Assembly: GCA_017408985.1 (NCBI GenBank)
Contig: JAFQTO010000039.1
Coordinates: 1-56,399 of the forward strand
From: Clostridia bacterium
Lineage (GTDB): Bacteria; Bacillota; Clostridia; Oscillospirales; Butyricicoccaceae
Length of the DNA: 56,399 nucleotides
Direction of reading: 5' to 3'
Below, one piece after another: positions 25,300 to 34,440 of this stretch. The notes beneath the pieces were generated by a model that worked only from the letters and a program-made list of their open reading frames with translations, searched no databases and was not told the origin of the DNA. Made by a program: the position numbers and the translations under genes. The stretch's first letter is position 1; each line of letters begins with the position of its first letter.

Positions 25300-26172
25300 A
25301 TGCGCAGATCGATGCTCTTTTTGCCCGGAAACACCCCCAATATGCTGATCAACGGCAGCAGACTTGGTTCTGATGCTCTGATATTCGACCTTGAGGACGC
25401 TGTTTCCCCCGCCGAGAAGGACTCTGCAAGAGTTCTTGTCCGCAATACTCTGAGATATATGGATCTTGGCTCCTGCGAGATCATCGTCCGTATCAACTCT
25501 ATCGACACAGACTACTGGAAAAAGGATATCGACGCTATCCTCCCCTACTCCCCCGCTCTTATCCTGCTGCCCAAAGTCAACTGCGCTCAGGATGCTCTCA
25601 TCGCTGACGAGTACATGACCGAGGTAGAGCAGAAGCTGGGTCTGGAAGCAGGCAAGGTCAAGCTGATGCCCCTTATCGAGACCGCTCTGGGCGTTGAGAA
25701 CGCTTTCTCCATCGCAACCGCTACCGAGCGCGTTGCCGCACTCTTCCTCGGCGCAGAAGATCTGACCGCCGATTTGAGATGCAAGCGCACCAAGGGCGGC
25801 GCCGAGATCAACTATGCACGTACCCGTCTGGTTATGGCTGCACGTGCCGCCAACATCGACGTATACGATACACCTTTTACCGACGTTAACGACGACGAGG
25901 GCATCAGAGTTGACGCCGAGTACGCCAAGGCTCTGGGCTTTACCGGCAAAGCATCCATCTCCCCCCGCCACGTTGACGTCATCAACGAGGTATTCAGTCC
26001 CTCCGAGCGTGACATTGCATACGCATACGAGGTAATGGAGGCTATCCGCATCGCCAAGGAACAGGGCAGAGGCGTTATTTCTCTCCACAACAAGATGATC
26101 GACGCTCCCATCGTTGCCAGAGCACAGCAGACCATCGCTATGGCAGAAGAAATGGGCATTAGGAGGGGCTAA
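25300..26172 (+). CDS. citE: Citrate lyase beta subunit (citryl-ACP lyase)
   Basis: A 290-residue HpcH/HpaI-type TIM-barrel aldolase. Marks are RRSMLFLPGN at the start, DLEDAV with metal-binding acids, PLIETA with Glu in the barrel, and LFLGAEDLTADL. It splits the acyl-ACP form of citrate to acetyl-ACP and oxaloacetate. It begins two bases after citD and ends three bases before citF, typical of translational coupling. Citramalyl-ACP lyases share this fold, so substrate choice remains open. Confidence 0.9.
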   Translation: MRRSMLFLPGNTPNMLINGSRLGSDALIFDLEDAVSPAEKDSARVLVRNTLRYMDLGSCEIIVRINSIDTDYWKKDIDAILPYSPALILLPKVNCAQDALIADEYMTEVEQKLGLEAGKVKLMPLIETALGVENAFSIATATERVAALFLGAEDLTADLRCKRTKGGAEINYARTRLVMAARAANIDVYDTPFTDVNDDEGIRVDAEYAKALGFTGKASISPRHVDVINEVFSPSERDIAYAYEVMEAIRIAKEQGRGVISLHNKMIDAPIVARAQQTIAMAEEMGIRRG

Positions 26173-26175
26173 AAT

Positions 26176-27603
26176 ATGAAAAGCAGCAAAGTTGTAAAGA
26201 ATCTTCAGGAAGCCGTCGCTCTTGCAGGAATCAAAGACGGCATGACCGTGTCCTTCCATCACCATCTGCGTAACGGCGACTACGTCCTCAATATGGTCAT
26301 GGAAGAAGTGGCAAAGACCGGTGTCAAGGATCTGACCGTCAACGCCAGCTCCCTGTTCGATATCCACGCACCTCTCATCGACCACATCAAGAACGGTGTC
26401 GTCACCACCATCCAGACCAACTATATGTCCTCCAAGATAGGCAAGGCTGTATCAAACGGCCTGATGGACAACCCCGTACAGTTCCGCACCCACGGCGGCA
26501 GACCCTCCGATATCGTGCTGGGCAGAACCCCCATTGACGTGGCATTCATCGCCGCTCCCTCCGCCGACTGCATGGGCAACTGCTCGGGCAAGTACGGCAA
26601 GAGCGCCTGCGGCAGCCTGGGCTACGCAGTACCCGACGCAATGCACGCCAAGAAGGTCGTGGTCATCACCGACAATCTGGTGCAGTATCCCCTGCTTGAC
26701 TGGTCTATCCCCGAGAGCTACATAGATTACGTCGTCGCCGTTGACGAGATAGGCGACATCAACGGTATCGTTTCCGGTACCACCAAGATCACCCGTGACC
26801 CCGTAGGTCTGGTCATGGCTCAGCGCGCAGCTCAGGTCATCAAGCATTCGGGCCTCTTAAAAGACGGTTTCAGCTTCCAGACGGGTGCAGGCGGCGCAAC
26901 TCTGGCAGCCGCAAAGTTCCTCAAGGACATCATGCTCCGCGAGAACATCAAGGGCAGCTTCGGTCTGGGCGGCATCACCGGCTATATGGTGGATATGCTT
27001 GAGGCAGGCTGCTTCGAGAGCCTGCTGGACGTTCAGTGCTTTGACCTCAAGGCTGTTGAGAGCATCCGCAAGAACCCCAAGCATCAGGAGATCAGCTCCA
27101 TCCACTACGCAAGCCCCTCGGCACGCAGCGCAGTAGTTGACAGCCTGGACGTAGTCCTGCTGGGCGCAACCGAGGTGGACACCGACTTCAACGTCAACGT
27201 ACACACCGATTCCAACGGCTACATCATGGGCGGTTCGGGCGGCCACAGCGATACCGCTGCAGGCGCCAAGCTGGCTATGATCATCGCACCTCTGTTCCGC
27301 GCACGTCTGCCCATCGTCACCGACCGTGTCAACTGCATCTCCACCCCCGGTCAGGACGTTGACGTGCTGGTAACCCAGGCAGGTATCGCCGTCAATCCCA
27401 AGAACAAGGAGCTGGCCCTCAGACTCAAGGATGCAGGTCTGCCCGTTGTGGACATCCACGAGCTGAAGGCTATCGCCGAAAAGATCACCGGTCAGCCCAA
27501 GCCCCTGCCCAAGGGCGACAAGACGGTCGCAAACGTCATCTGGCGTGACGGCACCGTTATAGACACCATCAAGAACGTTCCCACCGAAGGAGGCGTACTG
27601 TAA
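26176..27603 (+). CDS. citF: Citrate lyase alpha subunit (acyl-ACP transferase)
   Basis: A 475-residue CoA-transferase-fold protein. It moves the ACP from acetyl-ACP to citrate (or citramalate). Recognisable parts are VSFHHHLRNGD near the start, HGGRPSDIVLG, FQTGAGGATLA, and GGSGGHSDTAAGAK in the second half. It is shorter than many CitF proteins, which are about 500 residues or more, mostly at the N-terminus. The stop codon overlaps the next start as TAATG. Confidence 0.9.
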   Translation: MKSSKVVKNLQEAVALAGIKDGMTVSFHHHLRNGDYVLNMVMEEVAKTGVKDLTVNASSLFDIHAPLIDHIKNGVVTTIQTNYMSSKIGKAVSNGLMDNPVQFRTHGGRPSDIVLGRTPIDVAFIAAPSADCMGNCSGKYGKSACGSLGYAVPDAMHAKKVVVITDNLVQYPLLDWSIPESYIDYVVAVDEIGDINGIVSGTTKITRDPVGLVMAQRAAQVIKHSGLLKDGFSFQTGAGGATLAAAKFLKDIMLRENIKGSFGLGGITGYMVDMLEAGCFESLLDVQCFDLKAVESIRKNPKHQEISSIHYASPSARSAVVDSLDVVLLGATEVDTDFNVNVHTDSNGYIMGGSGGHSDTAAGAKLAMIIAPLFRARLPIVTDRVNCISTPGQDVDVLVTQAGIAVNPKNKELALRLKDAGLPVVDIHELKAIAEKITGQPKPLPKGDKTVANVIWRDGTVIDTIKNVPTEGGVL

Positions 27604-28442
27604 TGAGAGAAATTTGTGCAAGCAAGATAACCGAGGTAGTACGCAAGCTGTGTATTGACGCAAACTGCTATCTGCCTCAGGACATCAAGGACCGCATCAT
27701 CCAGTGCCGCAAGGAAGAGAGCTGGGGCACCGCCCAGGAGATCCTTGACCGCATCATCGAGAACTACGAGATCGCCGATACCGTTCCCCAGCCCATCTGT
27801 CAGGACACAGGCGTTGCCTGCGTATTCCTTGAGATCGGTCAGGACGTTCACATCTGCGGCGACCTGCAGGAAGCCGTCAACGAAGGCGTCAAGCAGGGCT
27901 ACCGCGACGGCTACCTGCGCAAGAGCGTTGTAGGTGATCCCCTCAACCGCGTCAACACCGGCGACAACACCCCCGCTATGCTGTACACCGAGATCGTTCC
28001 CGGCGACAGCCTCAAGATCACCGTTGCACCCAAAGGCTTCGGCAGTGAGAATATGAGCCAGATCAAGATGCTCCGTCCCTCCGACGGTGTCGAAGGCGTC
28101 AAGGCATTCGTCACCAAGGTTGTCGAAGAAGCAGGCCCCAACCCCTGTCCTCCCATCGTTGTCGGCGTGGGCATCGGCGGCACATTCGACAAGGCTGCAT
28201 ATCTGGCCAAGAAGGCTCTCATGCGTTCGACTGACGAGCGCAACGCAGACCCCTACTACGCCGATCTGGAGCAGGAGCTGCTTGAGAAGATCAACGCCCT
28301 CGGCATCGGTCCTCAGGGCTTTGGCGGCAAGACCACCGCTCTCTGCGTAAATATTGAGAAGTTCCCCACCCATATAGCAGGTCTGCCCGTGGCAGTCAAC
28401 ATCAACTGCCACGTCACCCGCCACAAATCGGAGGTGCTCTAA
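27603..28442 (+). CDS. Class I fumarate/mesaconate hydratase, alpha subunit
   Basis: A 279-residue subunit of a two-subunit Fe-S hydro-lyase (the FumA N-terminal half, also TtdA). A cluster-ligand Cys is in QDTGVACVF, and GVGIGGTFDKAAYLAKKAL is the usual phosphate/anion-binding turn. Such enzymes add water to fumarate, mesaconate or L-tartrate-like acids. The gene is fused translationally to citF by overlap, so the substrate should lie next to citrate or citramalate in a pathway. Confidence 0.88.
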   Translation: MREICASKITEVVRKLCIDANCYLPQDIKDRIIQCRKEESWGTAQEILDRIIENYEIADTVPQPICQDTGVACVFLEIGQDVHICGDLQEAVNEGVKQGYRDGYLRKSVVGDPLNRVNTGDNTPAMLYTEIVPGDSLKITVAPKGFGSENMSQIKMLRPSDGVEGVKAFVTKVVEEAGPNPCPPIVVGVGIGGTFDKAAYLAKKALMRSTDERNADPYYADLEQELLEKINALGIGPQGFGGKTTALCVNIEKFPTHIAGLPVAVNINCHVTRHKSEVL

Positions 28443-28443
28443 T

Positions 28444-29001
28444 ATGGCTATCAAAATCACCGCTCCCCTCTCCAGAGAAGAAGCAAGAAAGCTCAAAAGC
28501 GGCGACAGCGTGCTGATCTCGGGCGTTATCTACACCGCCCGCGACGCCGCACACAAGCGCCTTTGCGAGCTGGCTGACAAGGGTCAGGAGCTGCCCCTTG
28601 ATATCAAGGACTCCATCATCTACTACGTCGGCCCCACCCCCGCAAAAGAAGGTCAGGCAATCGGCAGCGCAGGCCCCACCACCTCCTACCGTATGGACGC
28701 TTACAGCCCCACACTCATCAGACTGGGTGAGACCGGTATGATCGGCAAGGGCAAGCGCGGCCCCGAAGTTATTGCCGCTATGAAAGAGCACGGCGCTGTG
28801 TACTTCGGCGCTATCGGCGGCTGCGGCGCTCTTCTGAGCAAGTGCATCAAGAAGGCCGAAGTCATCGCATACGATGATCTGGGCGCAGAAGCCATCCGCA
28901 GACTCGAGGTCGAGGATTTCCCCGTTGTCGTCGTTATCGACAGCGAGGGCAACAATCTCTACGAAAAAGGCAAGGCAGATTACCTGAGCAGCATCAAGTA
29001 A
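28444..29001 (+). CDS. Class I fumarate/mesaconate hydratase, beta subunit
   Basis: A 185-residue beta subunit, matching the C-terminal half of FumA/TtdB. It has GPTPAKEGQAIGSAGPTTS, RMDAYSPTLI, and a catalytic-region G-A-I-G-G-C-G-A-L. It follows the alpha subunit with one base between. Together they form a complete hydro-lyase of the class I type with the cluster in the alpha subunit. A terminator follows. Confidence 0.88.
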   Translation: MAIKITAPLSREEARKLKSGDSVLISGVIYTARDAAHKRLCELADKGQELPLDIKDSIIYYVGPTPAKEGQAIGSAGPTTSYRMDAYSPTLIRLGETGMIGKGKRGPEVIAAMKEHGAVYFGAIGGCGALLSKCIKKAEVIAYDDLGAEAIRRLEVEDFPVVVVIDSEGNNLYEKGKADYLSSIK

Positions 29002-29026
29002 GAGAAATATAATACAGCCACAAAAA

Positions 29027-29063
29027 AGAGAAGATTCGTTTTTTGCAACGAGTCTTCTCTTTC
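29027..29063. terminator. Terminator between the citrate operon and the glycan operon
   Basis: AGAGAAGATTCGTT and AACGAGTCTTCTCT pair over 14 bases with one wobble; A tracts and T tracts on either side let it work in both directions. Confidence 0.75.
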
Positions 29064-29075
29064 TTATTTACCGTA

Positions 29076-30257
29076 TTACGATCGTCCGTTTGTTTTAAGC
29101 AGTCCCAGCGACTGCATAAGCTGCGCGGTATTTCGGCTTTCCTCATCGGATACCGAGTTGCGGGCATCGGTAAGATGCCTGATCCTGCGCCGCTTGGTCT
29201 TGTCAAAAATACGCAGCCACCGCCTCACCTGATACAAAGGCATCAGGCGGGGATGCTCTTTCAGCTTGGGATAGATGATCTGCAGACTTTCGCGGGACAA
29301 AAACATAAGCTCCATAAAAGAGCCAAGCTTGCCCACCCCGCCTGCCGCCTGAGTTTTTGCGGCGTTGGCGGCAGTACCGTAAACGCCGCCCGTCAGCACG
29401 TATTCCTCAAGCTTGCGGGTAGTGTCGGTGTGGGGCGCGTTTTCCATCCAGACGCGGCTCAGCGCGATCACGGCGGTATAAAACTCCCACAGCCCGCCCG
29501 TCTCAAGCATCTGCCTCAAAAGGGTACGGTCAAAGGGCATCTTCCCCTCCAACAGCCACAAGTCCACAAAGGGACGCACTCCGCAGCCGCCGCGGAGAAT
29601 GTGCTTTGCCATATGCACCAGATGATAAAAAACGAAAAGCTCCCCCGTCATCTCATACCGGCAGGTACTGCCGCGGGCAGGCTGCGCCGTATCCCAGACC
29701 CGCTCAAGAACCGAGTCGCTCTGAGGCAGTACCCCGTCCTGAGTCAGGGTATAATGCAGCTCGATATGTACCCCCGAGGGCGAGGAAAAGCTGTAATCGT
29801 GAACGGTTGAATCCTCTCCGCGGGTGCAGCCCATGTCCAGCAGGACGGCTTTTGCCCTGTCGGCATCGGCAGACTTAACCAGCACGTCAATATCACAGCT
29901 TGTACGCATCCAGGGCTCGGGATAATAAGAGCGGATAACAGCTCCCTTGAGGGGGATAAAAGGTATCTTCGCCCCCTCAAAAGCCGCACATATCTCCTCC
30001 AGCACAAATCTCCTCTGCTCGTCACGGTATACGGCAGTATAAATCGCCTGATTCGCATACGCCTCGCCCTGCATCGGAAGACCGTTATCACCAAGCGCCG
30101 ATATAAGCAAATGAGCTATGTCGTGCTTTGCCGCAGTTTTGATAAGCCTGCTCTGAAGCTCGGGAGTAAGGCTCTCCCTCTCCGCCTCGCCGAGCCTAAA
30201 TGAGCCAATGCTGCTCCGCAGCAAAGCGAAGAACAAGATTGCTTCCTCTCTGTTCAC
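29076..30257 (-). CDS. Nucleotidyltransferase-fold protein of a glycan cluster
   Basis: A 393-residue protein of the uncharacterised nucleotidyltransferase class (NTP_transf_5 type). The segment IPFIPLKGAVIRSYYP followed by R-T-S-C-D-I-D-V-L gives the fold's Asp-x-Asp metal site, and HIELHYTL follows. It starts at GTG after GGAGGGAG and is the last gene of the leftward cluster, 51 bases from the flippase. These proteins are often found in capsule or exopolysaccharide loci, but their reaction is not established. Confidence 0.75.
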   Translation of the reverse strand: MNREEAILFFALLRSSIGSFRLGEAERESLTPELQSRLIKTAAKHDIAHLLISALGDNGLPMQGEAYANQAIYTAVYRDEQRRFVLEEICAAFEGAKIPFIPLKGAVIRSYYPEPWMRTSCDIDVLVKSADADRAKAVLLDMGCTRGEDSTVHDYSFSSPSGVHIELHYTLTQDGVLPQSDSVLERVWDTAQPARGSTCRYEMTGELFVFYHLVHMAKHILRGGCGVRPFVDLWLLEGKMPFDRTLLRQMLETGGLWEFYTAVIALSRVWMENAPHTDTTRKLEEYVLTGGVYGTAANAAKTQAAGGVGKLGSFMELMFLSRESLQIIYPKLKEHPRLMPLYQVRRWLRIFDKTKRRRIRHLTDARNSVSDEESRNTAQLMQSLGLLKTNGRS

Positions 30258-30308
30258 TGTCTCCCTCCTCCCCTACGATGATGAACGTCTGTCAAGAGCT
30301 TCTTTTTG

Positions 30309-31766
30309 TTATTTTTTCAGTAATCCTTTGGTTAAGCTTAAGAGGTCTTTACGGTATGGAAAAATGAATAACATAAACGAAATTACCGCTACTCCAAACT
30401 TCATTAAAATCTCAATTATGTTAATCCTTGGATTTTGTACAGATATAAACATACCGCCAGCACTTAACACTATTGCCACAAGGATATATAGACTCATTTT
30501 AGACAGTCCGAAATCCACCTTTTCCGCTTTTCTGCTCATACATACCGTCAATGTCGCTAATACAGTCTGCGAAACAAAATTTGCAATCAAAACACCATAA
30601 ATATTGAACCTGCCGACAAGCAACAGGGCCGTAATCACATTGACAGCCAAGCCGCTCATCGAACAAACCATGGTAAATTTACTCATTTTGACATCATACA
30701 TCAACGCCTGAACATGGCTGTAATATATAAAAGCAACCAACTGCGTAACAACAAAGAACGGCACCATTTTCCAAGCTTCAGCATATGATTTTTCCGCCGC
30801 AAGCAGTACTATTTCTTTGCAAAACAAAGAGATCAGGACGGCAACGAAAGAGTATATCGCCATAATCATCACCGTCATATATTTGATCTGAACACGTCCC
30901 TCTTCTTCTTTTTCCATCTGTTCTATGAACCACGGTCGGAACGCCAAATTGATCGACGATTGAACAAGGCTGATAATAGTGGAAAACTGTGCCGCCAAAC
31001 TGTACATACCGGACAAAACATATCCTATGCAGTTATTTATTATCAGCTTTGTTGCATAGGTGTTCATATTGTTTGATAAATTATGCGGCAAGATCGGCAA
31101 TGAATACTTCAACGAACGAGAAAGCATTTTGCTATTCCACGAAAAACGCATAATCTGCGAACGCAGCATAACAAAAACACCGTAAATGGCAAACAAGCAG
31201 TTTGTAATGCAATTTGATAGTATTATGCCAACTGCCCCCATTTGCAATGCCCAAACAAAAGTTATAACGGCAACAGCGTGAACAATCAAATACAATATGC
31301 TGTTTATCGAATACTGTTTGCCGTTTTGTTCCGCCTGCAAGACACTTTGATAAACCAGATAAATCCCCTCTGCGCCAAGAGAAACGATCCCCAAAAACAC
31401 GAGAGGATAAAAGCTGATGTCTTTGAACAAAAGCGGGGTGTACAAATCATGAAGCAGGCATAAAAGCGTGCATATGACCAAAGCATTTATTGCTACAAAG
31501 CCCGTAATAGTCCCAATAAACTCTTGTTTTTCTTCTGCACCGTATTCGTTGTAAAACCGTATTAACGCTGCCCTCAATGACAACATAATAACAATCCCAA
31601 ACGTAGATACGAACATTGTAATAGTCGTCGCAACTCCGTAATCCGCATCTGAAACGTTGTATGTATAGATCGGTACAAGGAAAAACCCAATTGCTTTTGA
31701 AAACACCGTGCCAACCGAATATAAGAGTGAGTTATTAAATATTCTTTGTGAGCTTTTGTTTATCAT
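30309..31766 (-). CDS. Oligosaccharide flippase (Wzx-like, MOP superfamily)
   Basis: A 485-residue membrane protein with about 14 transmembrane helices. The start (NSLLYSVGTVFSKAIGFFLV) and GVATTITMFVSTFG are characteristic of polysaccharide flippases. It should move the lipid-linked repeat unit to the outer face. It overlaps the LicD gene by four bases. Its sequence is noticeably more AT-rich than the glycan genes nearer the promoter, a hint of separate acquisition. Confidence 0.85.
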   Translation of the reverse strand: MINKSSQRIFNNSLLYSVGTVFSKAIGFFLVPIYTYNVSDADYGVATTITMFVSTFGIVIMLSLRAALIRFYNEYGAEEKQEFIGTITGFVAINALVICTLLCLLHDLYTPLLFKDISFYPLVFLGIVSLGAEGIYLVYQSVLQAEQNGKQYSINSILYLIVHAVAVITFVWALQMGAVGIILSNCITNCLFAIYGVFVMLRSQIMRFSWNSKMLSRSLKYSLPILPHNLSNNMNTYATKLIINNCIGYVLSGMYSLAAQFSTIISLVQSSINLAFRPWFIEQMEKEEEGRVQIKYMTVMIMAIYSFVAVLISLFCKEIVLLAAEKSYAEAWKMVPFFVVTQLVAFIYYSHVQALMYDVKMSKFTMVCSMSGLAVNVITALLLVGRFNIYGVLIANFVSQTVLATLTVCMSRKAEKVDFGLSKMSLYILVAIVLSAGGMFISVQNPRINIIEILMKFGVAVISFMLFIFPYRKDLLSLTKGLLKK

Positions 31767-32620
31767 CTGTTCTTGCCATCCTCAGAAGTATACTCTATCC
31801 GTTCAAAAACGTCCAGAATAGCATTTCTTTGATCCTCCGGCGGCAATTCCATATAATTTTTGTATATACGTGTTAAGTAATTATGCGTTTCGGCAGGGGC
31901 CGCAAGTGATAAACCTTCAAAATCTATCCGTGTCGGCTCTCCGTAAATCGACGCGGCCATCAATTGCTTCCAATAGGAATAATGACTGGCCATACTTACA
32001 AGATACCCGGCAGGATGATCATTGTACTTCTGCATGGTTTCATCCATCATTCTGTTCAAAAGGGCAAAAGATATAGGTGCCAAAAGTAGGCTTATGCACC
32101 GTTTTGCAAAGATCTTCAGTCTGCTGTTGCTGTCATAAGCATATGCCGCTTTACGGATGACTATCTCTTTTAATATTTTGATTTTTCTCATCTGCTCTTT
32201 TTGCAGTTTTTTCGAAGATGGCGCATAATCCAACGGAAAAATATCTAAATATATTCCATCATAACGAGGCTTGAAATGAGTGGACACATACTTAAACAAA
32301 ACATGAGACTCTTTAATTTTAATGAGGGCATGTGGCGAAAGATGATTTTTCTCTGTTGAATAATGCTGATAAAAGTATCTCTCGCTTTTGTGCGTATCAA
32401 AATATTCCCTGACTGCCTCGTAATCCTTTCGCGGCATAGCAATATCTATGTCAGGATCCCATGGGATAAAGCCCTTATGACGCACTGCTCCCAGCAATGT
32501 TCCCCCAATAATGTAATATGTGAGGTTGAGCTGCGAACAAAGATCATCCATCATTTTAATCAGTTCAAGTTGAGCAAGCTGATACTCTCTTATTTCTTCA
32601 AACGTCATTTGATTACTCAT
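31763..32620 (-). CDS. LicD-family phosphotransferase
   Basis: A 285-residue nucleotidyltransferase-fold enzyme. LicD family members transfer phosphocholine or a phospho-alditol from a CDP donor to a glycan. The signature is present: GGTLLGAVRH at 39-48, then KGFIPWDPDIDI with the acids Asp55, Asp57 and Asp59 for metal. One of the usual Asp positions is Pro (D-P-D-I-D in place of D-D-D-I-D). The partner cytidylyltransferase gene overlaps upstream by eight bases, so a CDP-activated group is probably supplied. Confidence 0.85.
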   Translation of the reverse strand: MSNQMTFEEIREYQLAQLELIKMMDDLCSQLNLTYYIIGGTLLGAVRHKGFIPWDPDIDIAMPRKDYEAVREYFDTHKSERYFYQHYSTEKNHLSPHALIKIKESHVLFKYVSTHFKPRYDGIYLDIFPLDYAPSSKKLQKEQMRKIKILKEIVIRKAAYAYDSNSRLKIFAKRCISLLLAPISFALLNRMMDETMQKYNDHPAGYLVSMASHYSYWKQLMAASIYGEPTRIDFEGLSLAAPAETHNYLTRIYKNYMELPPEDQRNAILDVFERIEYTSEDGKNR

Positions 32621-33065
32621 CTTTCCACAAAGTATTAATCTTTTTATACAAAACAGTCGAACTTATACCATCGGTATGTGGCAGGTAAATTATTTCTACT
32701 GAAACTTCAGCAAATTGTTTTTCGTATTCCTGCCAAGCCGCCGTTCCCTGCCAATCGCTGCCCACAAACATTTTGTCAAATTTGTACTTTTCCCATGCTC
32801 CGAATTTATTCTTATCATGTTGTGGGACCACTTTGTCAACATATCTTATGGCTTCTACTATCCTGACACGCTCCTCATAAGGTATCACGGGAATTTTGTT
32901 TTTTTCGCGGCTGACCAACTCGTCAGTTGATACACCCACTATTAAATAATCGCACTGCTCTTTTGCTCTTTCCAGAATATTCAAATGTCCGATATGAAAC
33001 ATATCAAACACCCCGGTTGTGTACCCGATCGTAATTTTCTTGTTGGATTCATCTGTGCTATTCAT
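32613..33065 (-). CDS. Cytidylyltransferase, glycerol-3-phosphate type (TagD-like)
   Basis: A 150-residue nucleotidyltransferase with the signature TTGVFDMFHIGH (residues 16-27, His24 and His27) and a C-terminal GISST in place of the usual R-T-x-G-I-S-T-T. Enzymes of this class make CDP-glycerol or similar CDP-alditols. The ATG at 33065 follows GAGGTGG; the frame extends by a TTG three bases further up. With LicD it suggests phospho-glycerol or phospho-alditol decoration of the polymer. Confidence 0.85.
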   Translation of the reverse strand: MNSTDESNKKITIGYTTGVFDMFHIGHLNILERAKEQCDYLIVGVSTDELVSREKNKIPVIPYEERVRIVEAIRYVDKVVPQHDKNKFGAWEKYKFDKMFVGSDWQGTAAWQEYEKQFAEVSVEIIYLPHTDGISSTVLYKKINTLWKDE

Positions 33066-33143
33066 CAATATCCACCTCTTAAAATCAATACCAATATATT
33101 TTTATCTTCTATTCGTAGCTATAATGATTTTAGTGCATTTCTT

Positions 33144-34334
33144 TTACCGGCATAACCATTCTTGGGCCGTTCCCGTTAACCCTTGGTCCTCAGTCATGTT
33201 TTGTAACATAATAATAAAAAGCATAATATTGAAATATGGCTTAAACGCATATATAGATGCAGACATGGACATAACAAGCATTCCAATAATAACGGCAAAG
33301 GCGAATTTGTCCTTGGCCATGAATGCCGTTTTGATAAACGAAAATACAGCTGCCGAATATATAATAAAGCCAATAACACCCAACTCGGCTAAAGTTTCCA
33401 AAAACATATTGTGTGCCAGTTTAACTTTACTGTATCCATAATACGAAAAACACCATATTATAGTTGCAGTTCCATATCCAAACGACTGCCTGAACAGGTT
33501 GCCGTTAGCAAACAAATCAACCGTCTGTTTCCACAACGTTGTTCTGCCCGCGCCGCCTCGTTCTATTACGTTATCCACCGTAAACCGCAATCTCAGAGTT
33601 TCCGGCAAATGATCTATCATTACAATCATCAGGACAACGATCAGGATTATTAAAACGATCTTCTTTTCGATATGTTTTGTTTTTTTGTCTCCATAGGTGA
33701 GCAGATACATTGCCACAGCGGCACCTACCGCTAGCAATCCTCCGCGAGAACCGCTGATAAGTACCAAACCAAAGTACAAAAACAGTTCTATTATCGCCCA
33801 AGCCTTTTTACTTGCCTTGCTTTTTGATGTCAGTATATTCAAAGAATATATCACACCAAAAAGAAAATAAGCGCAGAGATAGTTTGGGTCTTCCTCGATG
33901 ATGCCCATCATCATAAAACGATCCCCGACGTACTCGCTGAATATCACCATCACTATTACAGTTAATCGGGATGACCACGCTAACGCACATTTAACTTTTT
34001 TGATATCGGTGTCAGTGTATTTGAACATCGCTCCCGAAATCAATAATACGAACAACAGCGCATAGCTTCCTGCCCGTCCGATAGATCCATCCGCAGAAAC
34101 AGACCATATAATTGAGCAAGCCGCAAAGATCGTAAACAAAAATTGCCGCCGGATAGGTGCAGTCAAAGCAATCTTTCCCCCGGTCAGGAAAGCAATCCCT
34201 ATAGGTAATATAGCAACAACTTTTAATGCCGAACCAAACGAGCCGATGTTCATCGCATTAAGTGGCAAGCAAAGGATATATATTATCAGGAAAAATATAT
34301 ACATATCTTTATAGGTAAATTTCAAACTTCTCAT
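33144..34334 (-). CDS. O-antigen polymerase/ligase-like protein (Wzy-type)
   Basis: A 396-residue integral membrane protein with about 11 or 12 helices. The Wzy_C-type region ISGSRGGLLAVGAAVAMYL and the later LETLAELGVIGFIIYSA loop-helix are typical. Next to a flippase and glycosyltransferases it should polymerise repeat units outside the membrane. Codon use is AT-rich, like the flippase. Confidence 0.8.
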   Translation of the reverse strand: MRSLKFTYKDMYIFFLIIYILCLPLNAMNIGSFGSALKVVAILPIGIAFLTGGKIALTAPIRRQFLFTIFAACSIIWSVSADGSIGRAGSYALLFVLLISGAMFKYTDTDIKKVKCALAWSSRLTVIVMVIFSEYVGDRFMMMGIIEEDPNYLCAYFLFGVIYSLNILTSKSKASKKAWAIIELFLYFGLVLISGSRGGLLAVGAAVAMYLLTYGDKKTKHIEKKIVLIILIVVLMIVMIDHLPETLRLRFTVDNVIERGGAGRTTLWKQTVDLFANGNLFRQSFGYGTATIIWCFSYYGYSKVKLAHNMFLETLAELGVIGFIIYSAAVFSFIKTAFMAKDKFAFAVIIGMLVMSMSASIYAFKPYFNIMLFIIMLQNMTEDQGLTGTAQEWLCR

Positions 34335-34440
34335 TTCTTTCCCTCATCTTGCCACAAAATAGCTTTATCCCACAGTCTGTCTTTGCATCAAGAGAATCCG
34401 ACCATATGCTTTTATGCCGATGTTTTCGGCACTGTTCATT

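Noticed and set aside
25084-26385. Minus-strand frame of 433 codons across citD, citE and citF
   Set aside because: It is antisense to three well-recognised genes and lacks its own start signals.
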